A DNA stretch of 64,000 nucleotides from Picocystis sp. L7 (taxonomy: Eukaryota > Chlorophyta > Picocystophyceae > Picocystales > Picocystaceae): positions 496,001 to 560,000 of the forward strand of contig QXJR01000009.1 in the NCBI GenBank assembly GCA_020975725.1, written 5' to 3'. Of this stretch, positions 19,126 through 29,238 are shown piece after piece (within the stretch, counting starts at the first letter, position 1; every line of letters begins with the position of its first letter). Below the pieces are notes generated by a model. It was not told where the DNA came from and did not search any database. It saw only the letters and a list, made by a program, of their open reading frames with translations. The position numbers were made by a program, and so were the translations under genes.

Positions 19126-19953
19126 TCACTTTTCGCGGACAAGGTCCTCAATAAACGGTTTCCAAAAGCGCACACGTGCATTGATGAACCAAGTGGAGAC
19201 CTGAGACTCCGAAATTCCCGTGGCTTCTGCCAGTTCACGCCTGTCCTTGTCGCTGGGATAAGGATGGAGGAAGTTCGCAAAGAGCCACTCCTTCAGCAGC
19301 TGCTGCGGTTTGACGTGGATCCGATTGATTTTTTTGCTTCTCTTGGTGCCTTGGATTTGCTGCAAATGCTCTCCCACCTCTCTGTACACAGAATCAAGCA
19401 AAGTTTCCGCCAATCTCAGGGTTGTTGCTTCGTTGCTGCCTCCCCACAGGTATTGGCGGTAGGCAGGCTGGAGCCAGCACAGCTGCTCCAAGGTGCGGCA
19501 TCTTTGCTTGCGAATCTTTCCCATTAGGTTGCGCAGCATAGCCACGCGCTGGCTCTTGGTGTTGGCATGCGGATAGGGAGGTTTGTTGGACATTGCAGGG
19601 CGATGTTCTGTGATGTATCTTTGGCTTTGCCCCTCCACCTTGAGTTGGACTTTTGAACAGCACTGTTGGAAGGTACGGTTGAGGATTTCGTTGGTTTCGG
19701 CGAAGAGCCTGTGTGTTTGCACTCGATCGAGGTAGGAGGGTGCTTCTACCGCGTTTGGATGGGGACATCGATAGGTTGGCTTGGTTGTGTGTCCGTTGGA
19801 ACGCTGTTCTTCCTTCTGGTCCTCCTCTCCTGGATGTTTCTCTCCCTCGTTCCATTGCCTTTCATCTTCTCCGGAAGGATCCATCCACGCTTGGATCATG
19901 GAACGGCACCATGTCACGTCTTGTTCCCACTCTTCCATCCATCCTTCTTCCAT
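19126..19953 (-). CDS. BELL-class TALE homeodomain transcription factor
   Basis: A 275-aa protein whose last 65 residues form a TALE homeodomain: [20 protein letters not shown] carries the three-residue PYP insertion, and [12 protein letters not shown] is the recognition helix. This end matches plant BEL1-like and Chlamydomonas GSP1 proteins more than KNOX. Upstream, a helical block ([14 protein letters not shown], then [10 protein letters not shown]) resembles the BELL/POX region, weakly. In green algae BELL-KNOX heterodimers switch on the zygote programme, so this may be a mating or diploidy regulator (inference). The ATG at 19953 gives MEEGWMEEW; the longer frame overlaps the divergent PP2C. 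A run of about a dozen Cs near 20000 lies just upstream. Confidence 0.85.
   Translation of the reverse strand: MEEGWMEEWEQDVTWCRSMIQAWMDPSGEDERQWNEGEKHPGEEDQKEEQRSNGHTTKPTYRCPHPNAVEAPSYLDRVQTHRLFAETNEILNRTFQQCCSKVQLKVEGQSQRYITEHRPAMSNKPPYPHANTKSQRVAMLRNLMGKIRKQRCRTLEQLCWLQPAYRQYLWGGSNEATTLRLAETLLDSVYREVGEHLQQIQGTKRSKKINRIHVKPQQLLKEWLFANFLHPYPSDKDRRELAEATGISESQVSTWFINARVRFWKPFIEDLVREK
19150..19155 (+). terminator. AATAAA of Rsa3-domain gene inside homeobox coding region
   Basis: AATAAA 58 nt after the Rsa3-domain stop falls within the last codons of the opposite-strand BELL gene, implying antisense overlap of the two mRNAs. Confidence 0.45.
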
Positions 19954-20328
19954 CTCGCCTTCCCTTCTGGACGTGCCTCGGTTGCACCTCCCCGGTGTCC
20001 CCCCCCCCCGTGGCTTCGCCCCTTCGAGAAGGGACCCTTCCCCCCTTTCCCCTTCCCTTGCAGTTGGGAGGGATGTCTGGTTCGGATGGCTCGAGACACG
20101 AAAGGACAGGTCCCCAGACGCGCCTGAGACGCGACGTGCGCACGTGAAGGGACGGGGTCCTGGTCGTTCCATGAGCTCCTTGGCGCGCCTGTTCACGGGG
20201 AAGAAGGAACGAGAAGGCAAGGAAGGGAAGGGAAAGTGCGTGTGAAGCGAAACCAGAAGAAAAAAAAGGGGACAGCTGGACGTGGTCGCTGACGGAGGAG
20301 GAGGACGCACGTGCGCAGAGCGGGAGCC
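19954..20328. promoter_or_regulatory. Divergent promoter, BELL and PP2C-1
   Basis: 375 bp between two divergent starts. Contains a poly-C tract near 20000 and CTTCGAGAAGGGACCCTTCC, a diverged relative of motif A at best. No exact motif A, B or TATCGAT repeat was seen here. Confidence 0.35.
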
Positions 20329-21175
20329 ATGGCCTACGGATACCACCTGGAACTGGGCCGACGTGCGGACATGGAAGATGCAGTGGTCGTGCGGGTACGT
20401 GGAAGAAGGCGAAGCGAAAGCACGCGCGAGCAGGAGGGGAAGGATTCCGCGGCTGACGCGAAGGTCGACGTTCCAGGTGCAAAGGGACACGTTCGGGACG
20501 GAAAAGGCGTCCTTCTTCGCGGTGCTGGACGGACATGGCGGCGCGGCTGTGGTGGAAAAAGTCAAGGAAAGGTTGGTCCATAACGTGGTCAGCAGCTCGC
20601 ACTTCCAAAACGGCACGGACATGAAAGCAGCCATCATGGAAGGGTTCCGAAAGACCGACGAACAGGTGATCGAAGACGCGACTGCTTCGCAGTTCTGCGG
20701 ATCTACCGCAGCTATGGTGGTCGTGGTGGGGAGCAGGATCTACTTGGCACACATAGGAGACACGAGGATCGTCGTCAGCTGCGACAACGGGGAAACACAC
20801 GTCACCAGAGATCACAAAGCGAATCGTGAAGACGAGAAGAAGAGGATCGAAGAACTCGGCGGTACCGTGCTCTTCTTCGGCACGTGGAGAGTAGAAGGCA
20901 TGCTGGCCGTCACGCGGTCGTTCGGAGACGGCGTGCTCAAGACCTTGATCCCTGCAGATCCAGAGGTCGACGTGAGAGAAGTGCCCCCCTCCAACATGTC
21001 GGTTGCAATCATAGCCACGGACGGTGTGTGGGACGTGATCTCCAACCAAGAAGCCATACGAACCGTTCGAGGAGCCTCAAACCCGAAGGAGGCGGCCAAA
21101 ACGCTGGTCCAAGAAGCGTTCGACAGGGGCAGTACAGACAACATTAGTGCGATTGTGGTAGAGTTCAATTCCTAA
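20329..21175 (+). CDS. PP2C-type Ser/Thr phosphatase, small
   Basis: Metal-dependent protein phosphatase (PPM/PP2C), 254 aa from exons 20329-20394 and 20477-21175. Exon 1 gives [12 protein letters not shown], the first PP2C motif. The 82-nt intron starts GTACGT, has GCTGACGCG, ends TTCCAG and is phase 0. Exon 2 holds [48 protein letters not shown] and DNISAIVV, giving all four usual metal-binding acidic positions. It is essentially a bare catalytic domain. Target unknown. It converges on the catalytic M16 peptidase gene. Confidence 0.92.
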
Positions 21176-21261
21176 TAGATGGTCCGACAATATCCGGGCA
21201 AAATCAGAGGCCTCGATCCATTGGGCGAAGGGTGTCCATTCATGTCCAGGAGATGGCTACT

Positions 21262-21267
21262 TTTATT
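21262..21267 (-). terminator. AATAAA overlapping the stop codon of M16 gene
   Basis: TTTATT on the plus strand reads AATAAA on the minus strand and overlaps the TAA stop (CAA TAA AAG) of the catalytic M16 peptidase. Confidence 0.4.
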
Positions 21268-22933
21268 GCCCTTTCTTGCCGAACATGCCAAAAAATTTCT
21301 TCATCCCAATTTGCGGCTTTGAAACGTACCCTACTACACACCTCTCCTCGTCGAAGATGCGTTCGGCCGTTTCTCTTATGTCCTGTTCGGACACCCTGTC
21401 AAGTCGATCAAATTGCGTGATCAAAGTCTTCCAATCCCCTGTCAGCGCCGTGTACCTGGCAAGCAAGGAGGCAAGAGCTCGGTTGTTTCCCATCGTCTCT
21501 AGCAATGCCACACGATTCGTCTTCTTCACTTTGACAAGCTCCTTCTCGCTCACGCGGTCCAATCCTTTGCTCCACAATTTAGACAGCTCGTCCCGAAGAC
21601 TGCGGGCAGCAACCTCTGGGTTGCCTTTGTCCTGGGCGCCTGCGACACTTGTCAACAAGTACATGTTCGCAAGCTTATTGCCAGGGAAGGTAGAAGTGGC
21701 GCTCGCTCCCAAGGCCTTTCCGGGTGTGACTAGGTTCTTGTAGAACCTGGAGGTTCTTCCTGAACTCAAAGCGTCCGTGATCACATCCAACACAAAGTCG
21801 TCATCAGATTCAAAGTTAGGACGCGAATATCCCACAAGGGTGTAAGGACCTGCATTGGAAGCCATTTTGAGCACGTTCCCTTCCTCTGCAATCCCGCCCT
21901 GCTGCAGCAGCTTTCGGTAGAATTCCGGACCTATGTCCACCTTGGAACCTTTCGTTTCCCCTTTTTCTTCTGTTGAACCATACCAGCCTCCAAAGTACTT
22001 GTGTGCTAACTTTTCGACCTCGGTGGGATCTGCATCTCCAACGATTCCGACTGTCAGCTTGGAGGGTAGATATCGCTTGTGGAAGAAGGCCTCCACTTCC
22101 TTCCTGCCCAGGGTCACGAAGTCTTCAGGATAGCCAATTACTGGGCGCCCGTACGGCGAGTTTGGCAACCCCTTGGATGCAAAAGCCTGCTGAAACAGTC
22201 CAAGCGGGCTGTTTTCAACTCTTAGTCTTCTCTCTTCCTCGATGACTTTTTTCTCGGAATAGAGTTCCCGAAAGACAGGATTCTGGAAGCGTTCCGCTTC
22301 GACGGCGAACCAGAATTCGAGTTTATTCGACGGAAGGTCGACGAAATACCGCGTTGCATCGTGAGAGGTTGCTGCGTTCAGTCCGACTCCTCCTTCTCGG
22401 GAGACGAGTGCCCCATACGCGTTGGGAATGACCAGTTCGGCGGCTTCCTTCTGGATTTCTTCCATGCGCTGGAGATGCTTCTTCGCTTTATCCATGTCTC
22501 CCATTTCTTCAGCGTCAACTTTGCGATAGAACTCTTCGTCGATTAGATTCAACAGCTCCTTCTCCTTGTCCAGGTCCTTCGAACCAATGGATTGGGTCCC
22601 TTTGAACGCCATGTGCTCCAGCAAATGTGCAAGGCCCGTGCTTCCCACGTCCTCGTCTGCGGCTCCCACATCTGCATAGGTGTGGAAGCTCACCACCGGC
22701 GCATTCCTGCGCTCGAGCACGAGAAAACGCATCCCGTTCGGCAGTCGAAACTCGCTGACACGTGGCTCCATGGTTGCGACGGCTCGCCCTCCCGGCGTTT
22801 CCGCCGCGCTTCTTCCCGCCATTGCGACGCTCGTGGTCAATCCTAGTCCCATACGTCTCTTTCCAACCTTCCATTCACTTCCTTGGCGATGGGGAGTGCC
22901 TCTAACGTGCGCCATGCCGTCCGGTTGAGACAT
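21263..22933 (-). CDS. M16 metallopeptidase, catalytic (HxxEH) subunit
   Basis: Zinc peptidase of family M16B, 556 aa. Residues 1-55 are basic and Ser/Ala/Thr-rich, consistent with an organelle transit peptide. The inverted zinc motif HLLEH is at 103-107, with the distal glutamate region (FWFAVEAERF) further on. Between them is an extra charged helical segment (KELLNLIDEEFYRK...MEEIQKEAAELV), as in cyanobacterial and bacterial M16B proteins. In its C-terminal half the substrate-binding R/Y pair usual in the second domain is not evident: RTSRFYKNL is followed by KALGASAT where others have LAYSV. That deficit is filled by the divergent neighbour. Starts at 22933 or 22915 are both possible. Confidence 0.9.
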   Translation of the reverse strand: MSQPDGMAHVRGTPHRQGSEWKVGKRRMGLGLTTSVAMAGRSAAETPGGRAVATMEPRVSEFRLPNGMRFLVLERRNAPVVSFHTYADVGAADEDVGSTGLAHLLEHMAFKGTQSIGSKDLDKEKELLNLIDEEFYRKVDAEEMGDMDKAKKHLQRMEEIQKEAAELVIPNAYGALVSREGGVGLNAATSHDATRYFVDLPSNKLEFWFAVEAERFQNPVFRELYSEKKVIEEERRLRVENSPLGLFQQAFASKGLPNSPYGRPVIGYPEDFVTLGRKEVEAFFHKRYLPSKLTVGIVGDADPTEVEKLAHKYFGGWYGSTEEKGETKGSKVDIGPEFYRKLLQQGGIAEEGNVLKMASNAGPYTLVGYSRPNFESDDDFVLDVITDALSSGRTSRFYKNLVTPGKALGASATSTFPGNKLANMYLLTSVAGAQDKGNPEVAARSLRDELSKLWSKGLDRVSEKELVKVKKTNRVALLETMGNNRALASLLARYTALTGDWKTLITQFDRLDRVSEQDIRETAERIFDEERCVVGYVSKPQIGMKKFFGMFGKKGQ

Positions 22934-23136
22934 CTTCGCCACCGTCGATTCGCACGTCTCGGAACCTCCTGCTGGCGAATGCCTGCGAATATTCGCACGG
23001 GAAAGAGGGGGTACGTTTTCCCCGTGTTGGATCGAAGGCAAAAAGACCCCCGCCTCCCTGCCTCCCTGCCTCCGGGAGATCGGACCTTCGGGCGAAGGGG
23101 AACGAACAAGTTAAATCGAAAGTTAATCGAAGGCCG
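22934..23136. promoter_or_regulatory. Bidirectional promoter of M16 subunit pair
   Basis: Only about 200 bp separates the two start codons. It contains the perfect palindrome GCGAATATTCGC at 22985-22996 and a direct repeat of GTTAA-TCGAA near 23109-23130. Confidence 0.55.
22986..22995. promoter_or_regulatory. Palindrome CGAATATTCG, copy 2
   Basis: Perfect palindrome (12 bp counting flanking G/C), 53 bp from the catalytic M16 start and about 140 bp from the partner's start, so it could serve both genes. Confidence 0.5.
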
Positions 23137-24741
23137 ATGTCCGACACGTGCGCTTCGATGAGAGCGGAGAGGATGCACGGCATGGCGACGAGGACAGGAC
23201 GGCGTGTAGGTACACCAGGGACCTGGAAAAGAAACAGGAGGGACAGAAGGAAGACCCGGGTGGAAGCGACGTGCGGATGGACGCAGGAAATGCGTGCCAA
23301 GACTTGTGGACGTCTCGCTGGACCCCTGATTGCCATCGCACAGTGCACCGCAAGCGTAGGGGATGCAGATGCGAACGAACTGCCCGCCATACCGACCGAT
23401 TTCCCTCCCTTGAGACCCGTGGAGATTCCTCAAGTGAGGAAAGAAACACTGCCCAACGGATTGCGGGTGTTCCTGCTGGAGGACCACGAACGAGGCCTGG
23501 TGAACGGGAAGATCCTGTTTCTTGGAGGTATCCGTGGCGAGAATGGAGAAAAAACTGGGATCTCTTCCCTGGCTTCGAATGTACAAAGGTCAGGGGGAAG
23601 CAAATTGCACCCGGGAGATCAACTGAACGAGTTGCTGGATTCATACGCTGCAGCCATAGAGTTCTCAGTGGGAGGATCTACTATCACGGCCCAGTTTGAG
23701 TGTCTATCGGAGGATGTCCAACAGGTGCTTCCACTGTTTGGTGAAGTGCTGCGTGAACCACTTTTACCAAGGAAAGAACTGGACCTTTTCAAATCGCAGC
23801 TCCTCAGCCTCATCATGCATCGGGATGATGATCCAGGTGGCATCCCCTACAGAGAATTGCGGCGGATCATCTATGGGGAAAACTCTCCTTATGCGCGTGT
23901 GCCTACGCTGCGCTCGGTTGGATCAATCAACATCAATGATATGAAAGAGTATTTGAACAAGTGGGAGAGGCCTGATGGTGCCATCTTGGGTTTAGTGGGG
24001 GATTTCGATGCCGACGACATGCTGGAATTGGTGAGGGCCGAGTTTGGGGACTGGGCCCCGGGCCAAGGTCAGCCGTTGGAACCGTCTGTGTTGCCCACGC
24101 CAGAACCTCAAGGTGAGAAGAAGGGAGGGGCCGTATATTTAGTCGATCGTCCGGGCTTGAATCAAGCCTACTTGGCGATGGGAGAGTTGGGTACCTTGCT
24201 CTATGATCCGGATGTTCATTCTTTGGACGTTCTGAATGGGATACTCAACAGTTTTGGTGGGAGGCTATTCAACGAGATACGCACAAAGGAAGCCCTCGCC
24301 TACTCTGTGGGAGCAGCTTGGTCTCCATCACTAGACTATCCCGGTTTGTTTGTGGCGAGCGGCCAGACGAAGGAGCCCGCACGGTTCATCTCAGCCGTCC
24401 AAAATGTGCTTCAAGACTGCACAGAATCTGAGCCATCGGCCGAGGTGTTGAAACAGGCCAAGGACACGGCTTTGAACGGGTTCGTATTCAATTTTGCGGA
24501 CACGAACCTTCAGCTGGCGAGGATTATGAGCTACGACTTCTTCGGGATCCCAGAGGACTTCATCTATCGCTATCGTGACGAACTGGAAGGCACGACATCG
24601 TCCGACGTCCTCCAGGCGGCTCGTCGTCACCTGCACGTGGGCGAGCAACCCATTGTGGTGGTGGCGGACGCCCGCACTGTTCGCGAGGAGCTGGAATCGC
24701 TGGGGATGCCTGTGCGCGACCTCCAGCTGAAGATTTTGTGA
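23137..24741 (+). CDS. M16-family partner subunit lacking HxxEH, with R/Y pair
   Basis: M16B protein of 534 aa. The first 85 residues are basic and then more hydrophobic (RLAGPLIAIAQCTASVGDADA), like a bipartite plastid targeting signal. The first M16 domain begins LPNGLRVFLLEDHERG, but the zinc site is absent: GISSLASNVQ stands where HxxEH should be. The second domain keeps RTKEALAYSV, with Arg382 and Tyr389 as the conserved R/Y pair that binds substrate in M16 enzymes. In bacterial heterodimeric M16B peptidases one subunit supplies zinc and the other R/Y. The head-to-head neighbour has exactly the complementary set, so these two probably form one enzyme. Confidence 0.9.
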   Translation: MSDTCASMRAERMHGMATRTGRRVGTPGTWKRNRRDRRKTRVEATCGWTQEMRAKTCGRLAGPLIAIAQCTASVGDADANELPAIPTDFPPLRPVEIPQVRKETLPNGLRVFLLEDHERGLVNGKILFLGGIRGENGEKTGISSLASNVQRSGGSKLHPGDQLNELLDSYAAAIEFSVGGSTITAQFECLSEDVQQVLPLFGEVLREPLLPRKELDLFKSQLLSLIMHRDDDPGGIPYRELRRIIYGENSPYARVPTLRSVGSININDMKEYLNKWERPDGAILGLVGDFDADDMLELVRAEFGDWAPGQGQPLEPSVLPTPEPQGEKKGGAVYLVDRPGLNQAYLAMGELGTLLYDPDVHSLDVLNGILNSFGGRLFNEIRTKEALAYSVGAAWSPSLDYPGLFVASGQTKEPARFISAVQNVLQDCTESEPSAEVLKQAKDTALNGFVFNFADTNLQLARIMSYDFFGIPEDFIYRYRDELEGTTSSDVLQAARRHLHVGEQPIVVVADARTVREELESLGMPVRDLQLKIL

Positions 24742-25231
24742 CCCTCGGTTTCCAATTCTTCAGCTTTTGATTCGATGCCTGTTGTATCCAATCGTCCAGC
24801 TGGACCCTTTCATGTCGATCCTTCCCCTTGGTTTGACCCGATGTGCCAGCCCGACACCCATGGAACATCCAATGGATGAGGCCCCCGCCGCCACGCCTCC
24901 CCGGCACACGGTGGCCGGAGGTGGAAGGAACAGAGAAGGACCGGAAGAAAGGTCCACGTTTCTCTGGATGCCGACGAGGAGCCCCTTCCTGCTCCCTCCC
25001 CCGGGGATTTCGACCCGGTTCGGAACCGGGCCTTGATCGGGACGAACCCGAAGCTTGATCGGAGGTCCCTCCCGGTCCAAACGGCGCGTTGGATCGAAAC
25101 CTTCGTCGTGGTTTCATCGCATGCTTCGTCCGATCCATCGAGATCTATACCCCAAAGATCTCGATCAGGTTCGGCAGGGGGCTGCGTGCAGAGGTGGCTC
25201 CACGACACACCGACACGGCCGCCACGTGAAG
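24742..25231. other. Intergenic upstream of EF-Ts polyprotein
   Basis: About 490 bp with the palindrome at 25014-25030 and a further AGATCT...AGATCTCGATC cluster near 25140-25165. No gene recognised. Confidence 0.4.
25014..25030. promoter_or_regulatory. Palindrome CCCGGTTC / GAACCGGG
   Basis: 8-bp arms around one base, about 200 bp upstream of the modelled EF-Ts polyprotein start. Same core (GGTTC/GAACC) as 6684-6709 and 53334-53349. Confidence 0.45.
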
Positions 25232-28230
25232 ATGGCACGCGCCGCCGCACATTCGAGCGTCAAGGTACGTCCTCACGCGCGGAACCGGGACGTGGAGGGT
25301 GCTGGAAGAGCGTGGAAGCGTGGCACCTGGCGTTGTGTGCGAAAGGGACGGTGGAAGGCGGAGGGACGACGGAGAAACGTGCCCGAACGTGGAGGAACCG
25401 CGGCATCGACGCCACAGACGCGGGACGAGTGCGGCAACATGGAACGCAACGAGAGTGTCCTGGTGTATCGGTTGGTGGTCCGACGCTTATGGTGGCGCGC
25501 TTTGCGTTTCGAACGGAGCGGAACGAAACCAAAAGCACGCCCGAAGGCCGTACAGCGAAGCCAGCCCACCCGCTATCCAGAAGCTGACGGAGATGTTGAA
25601 TTTTTGCCACCGCAAATTCAACCTGCAGGTCCAAGCTAGCTCGACGTTGAAAAGCCGCCATGTAAAAGCGAGAATGTCAAGCTTTAGCCTGGCCCCCAAA
25701 CCGGCATTCGGATGCTGGAAGAATGGTGCGTGCACTTGCAAGATAAGGTTCCGTGGATCGTGTCTTCGATAGACTCGAACTTGTGGCTGACCTCCAGTGC
25801 TGTCTTGTAGGGCATGGTGCTATTGCAATCTTTTACAAGGACTCCTATTCCCTTGCGGCTGCAGCCATTGAGACTAGTGAATCTTTGACCGAGGAGAATG
25901 TGGAGGAGGTACCGGAGGAAAAGGTGGCTCCGGCAGATGCGGCAGAAGCTGTGCCTGAAGGTGAAAAACCGGCAGGAGCTAGGGAGAGTAAAAAACCACG
26001 TGGTGGGCGCCGCCCACGCAAGACCATCACAGTGAAGATGGAGGAACTCGCCCCGAATCAAATGCTCAAGGGCAAGGTTTGCAATGTCACAGCTTACGGT
26101 GCATTTGTGGACGTGGGCGCTAAGTCGGACGGCTTGATCCACATTTCGGAGCTGAGTACTGGCTTTGTCTCAGAGGTCGGGGAGGTGGTCGCTGTGGGCC
26201 AAGAGGTCGACGTGCGCGTTATCTCGGTGGACATGGAAAAGAACCGCATTGCATTGAGTTTGATCTCTGAGGAAGCCAAGGCACAAGTCACTGAGTCCAG
26301 GACAGCAGAAGTAGACATGGCGACCGGGGAAAAGCCAACCCATGGAAAGGTTGCGAGACGTCAAAAGAAAGAGAAGAAGCAACAGCGACCCAAAATCAAT
26401 CTTAAAAAGGGCCAAAAGTTGACAGGGCCTGTTTCGTCTGTCACATCCTTTGGCTGCTTTGTGACAGTTGCAGAGGGAGTTGAAGGTCTTGTTCATGTCA
26501 GCGAGATGACCGATGAATCAGACAAGGATGTGAACGAGTTGGTCAGCGTTGGAGATGAAGTGGAAGTGAGAGTACTCAATGTCCAAGGCGGCAAAATTAG
26601 TTTGACAATGAAGGAGCAACTGGATGCATCCGCTTTCACCTCCTCTAGCCCTGATGTTGGTTCTGCGGAAACAGTCCTTGAGCTTGCTTTGAAGAGGGCT
26701 GGACTCAACAGGGATCTGTTCCCAGAAGCCCCTTCAGACGTGGAGGAGAAGGCAGAGGTAACGAATGAAGCACCGGCTCCCGCTGCTGCCCAGGAAGTTC
26801 CTGCATCGCCGGTCGAGGCTGCATCTGAGACTCCATCTTCTGCCAATGCTGTGTCTGCGAAGGACGTGAAGGCCCTTCGTGACCAGACTGGCGCTGGTAT
26901 GATGGACTGCAAGAAGGCCCTGGCAGAGAACGATGGGGACATTGAAGCCGCTGCAGAATTCCTTCGGAAGAAGGGCATGGCCTCTGCAGACAAGAAGGCC
27001 GGCCGCGTGGCAGCAGAGGGTGCGGTTGCCAGTTATATCCACCCGGGATCTCGCATTGGTGTTCTTGTAGAGGTCAACAGTGAGACGGACTTTGTGGCCC
27101 GTGGCGAGATCTTCCAACAGCTTGTTCAGGACATCGCCATGCAGATTGCTGCCAACCCGGATGTGGAGTTTGTCAGCACAGCCGATGCCGACCCTGCATG
27201 GGTGGCAAAGGAGAAGGAGATCGAAATGGGCAAGGAAGACATTTTGAGCAAACCAGAGAACATCAGGGAGAAGATGGTGGAGGGTCGACTGGCCAAGACC
27301 ATCAAAGAGAAGGCACTTTTGGAGCAGGACTTCATCAAGGACACGAACAAGACGGTGGAGGAGTACCTGAAGGAGACCGTTGCTTCTTGCGGGGAGAACT
27401 TGCAGATCCGGAGGTTTGTGCGCTTCAATTTGGGCGAGGGCATTGAGAAGAAGGACGTCAACTTTGCAGAGGAAGTGGCAGAACAGACCAAGGCAAAAGA
27501 GGATTCACCCACATCTACTGAACCCGAGGCGGCTCCAGAGCCGGCCAACGTAGAGGAAGAAGCAGTTCCGAAGATTGCTGTGTCTGCGAAGGACGTGAAG
27601 GCCCTTCGTGACCAGACTGGCGCTGGTATGATGGACTGCAAGAAGGCCCTGGCAGAGAACGATGGGGACATTGAAGCCGCTGCAGAATTCCTTCGGAAGA
27701 AGGGCATGGCCTCTGCAGACAAGAAGGCCGGCCGCGTGGCAGCAGAGGGTGCGGTTGCCAGTTATATCCACCCGGGATCTCGCATTGGTGTTCTTGTAGA
27801 GGTCAACAGTGAGACGGACTTTGTGGCCCGTGGCGAGATCTTCCAACAGCTTGTTCAGGACATCGCCATGCAGATTGCTGCCAACCCGGATGTGGAGTTT
27901 GTCAGCACAGCCGATGCCGACCCTGCATGGGTGGCAAAGGAGAAGGAGATCGAAATGGGCAAGGAAGACATTTTGAGCAAACCAGAGAACATCAGGGAGA
28001 AGATGGTGGAGGGTCGACTGGCCAAGACCATCAAAGAGAAGGCACTTTTGGAGCAGGACTTCATCAAGGACACGAACAAGACGGTGGAGGAGTACCTGAA
28101 GGAGACCGTTGCTTCTTGCGGGGAGAACTTGCAGATCCGGAGGTTTGTGCGGTTCAACTTGGGCGAGGGCATCGAGAAGAAGGACGTCAACTTTGCAGAG
28201 GAAGTGGCGCAACAAACAGGTAGGGCTTGA
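25232..28230 (+). CDS. Plastid S1-S1-EF-Ts-EF-Ts polyprotein (PETs)
   Basis: Green-lineage plastid EF-Ts fused to S1 domains, which in Chlamydomonas yields PSRP-7 and EF-Ts. Model: exons 25232-25264, 25629-25725 and 25811-28230, 849 aa. Intron 1 (364 nt, GTACGT) and intron 2 (85 nt, GTGCGT, GGCTGACC) keep frame and give a transit-like start [11 protein letters not shown] then [11 protein letters not shown]1 domains at about 129-199 and 244-312 ([36 protein letters not shown]). EF-Ts domains at about 391-600 and 634-843, each with [19 protein letters not shown]. The two EF-Ts units are identical in protein and differ at only three synonymous bases. EF-Ts exchanges GDP for GTP on EF-Tu. The core of exon 3 is certain; the first two exons are a splice model. 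Confidence 0.92.
26847..27479 (+). repeat. EF-Ts coding repeat, unit 1
   Basis: 633-bp unit repeated at 27576-28208 (period 729 bp). I counted three differences between the copies, all near the end and all synonymous (CGC/CGG, AAT/AAC, ATT/ATC). Confidence 0.95.
27576..28208 (+). repeat. EF-Ts coding repeat, unit 2
   Basis: Second 633-bp unit, nearly identical to 26847-27479. The 96-bp linker between units is unique and Glu/Pro/Ala-rich. Confidence 0.95.
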
Positions 28231-28371
28231 GTACTTCACTGCATTCATGGAAGGGTAGCTGTACCAACATGCGAGCGGTGCATGCATATGTTGGGTCTGC
28301 TGCCACATGCTTCCCGTCACTTCACGGCTGCAGGACAGCTCGCAACGGAATGAGTTGAAAAATAGGGACCG

Positions 28372-29238
28372 TTATTCTTGCTTCGTTTGGTTCATGTCTT
28401 GATCTCGAGTTCTCCCGTGCTCCCTCGCTTCGATCCTACAGGTGATTCGATCCGGTTGGACCGTATCTAGCGTGCATTCGACCTGCCTGTGGTGTACCTC
28501 TCCTTCTTTGGTCCGTTTGTCTGGTCGTCTGTTGTCGGCTTGGTCTTCCTCCGTTTCCATTCCGTCTCGCCTTCTCTTGTTTGGTTCCGACGCTTTCGAG
28601 GCCATGTCCCTTTCCTTCTCTTCCACCAGGAATGCTTCGTACTCCTCCGAGGTCAGCAGGCGCGGCAGCTCCCACTTGGCCTCGGCAAGCGTTCGTTTTT
28701 CTTGGTCGTCTCCACGACGCACCCGTGCGCGCTGTTCCTGCACGGCTTGGACCACGTGCACGTACCAGCGGCGTGGGATCCGCAGGTCTTGGATCAAGAC
28801 GGACGCGTACGTCTCTGGTAGGCACGTTTCGTCTTCCACGTCCCAAAGCACGTCGTCCACCAGCACGTGCGGGTCCATGGCCACGCGCACGCGCAGCACG
28901 GCCAGCCGCCTTCGGTGCGGTTTGGCGCACGCGTCCGTGGTTCCTGACGGCAGCCACGCTTCCAAGGACTCGTCCACGGCCCTGGCCGCCGCCACAGGCA
29001 GCTTGGTCTCGGCGAGGATGCGTTGCACGCGATCAGCGCGCGTGCAACCATCGCCCACTTCGCCGAGGAAGGTGTCGTGCAGCGCCTCTTGTCCTGGATG
29101 TTCCACGTCCACGCTCACTGGCACCATCCACCTGCTGCGCCTCTCCTTCCCTCTCCCCTCCTCCGAACCGCGGTCGTACGTCGATGGAAACTGCGACACG
29201 CGACGCCGCAGCTCGCACCACGTCGTGTGCGTTCCCAT
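28372..29238 (-). CDS. SNF5/BSH (SMARCB1-type) SWI/SNF core subunit
   Basis: A 288-aa nuclear protein with the paired SNF5 repeats. The first starts MVPVSVDVEHPGQEALHDTF, the second LRVRVAMDPHVLVDDVLWDV with LIQDLRIPRRWYVHVV. The C-terminal LLTSEEYEAFLVEEKERD matches the tail of plant BSH (LLTSEEVDALEAREERHAR). SNF5 anchors SWI/SNF remodellers to the nucleosome. The end is a charged region rich in Lys and Arg. The frame is open to a GTG at 29289; the first ATG is 29238. Divergence is high and repeat 1 has a longer insertion than usual. The gene converges on the EF-Ts polyprotein with about 140 bp between stops. Confidence 0.8.
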   Translation of the reverse strand: MGTHTTWCELRRRVSQFPSTYDRGSEEGRGKERRSRWMVPVSVDVEHPGQEALHDTFLGEVGDGCTRADRVQRILAETKLPVAAARAVDESLEAWLPSGTTDACAKPHRRRLAVLRVRVAMDPHVLVDDVLWDVEDETCLPETYASVLIQDLRIPRRWYVHVVQAVQEQRARVRRGDDQEKRTLAEAKWELPRLLTSEEYEAFLVEEKERDMASKASEPNKRRRDGMETEEDQADNRRPDKRTKEGEVHHRQVECTLDTVQPDRITCRIEAREHGRTRDQDMNQTKQE

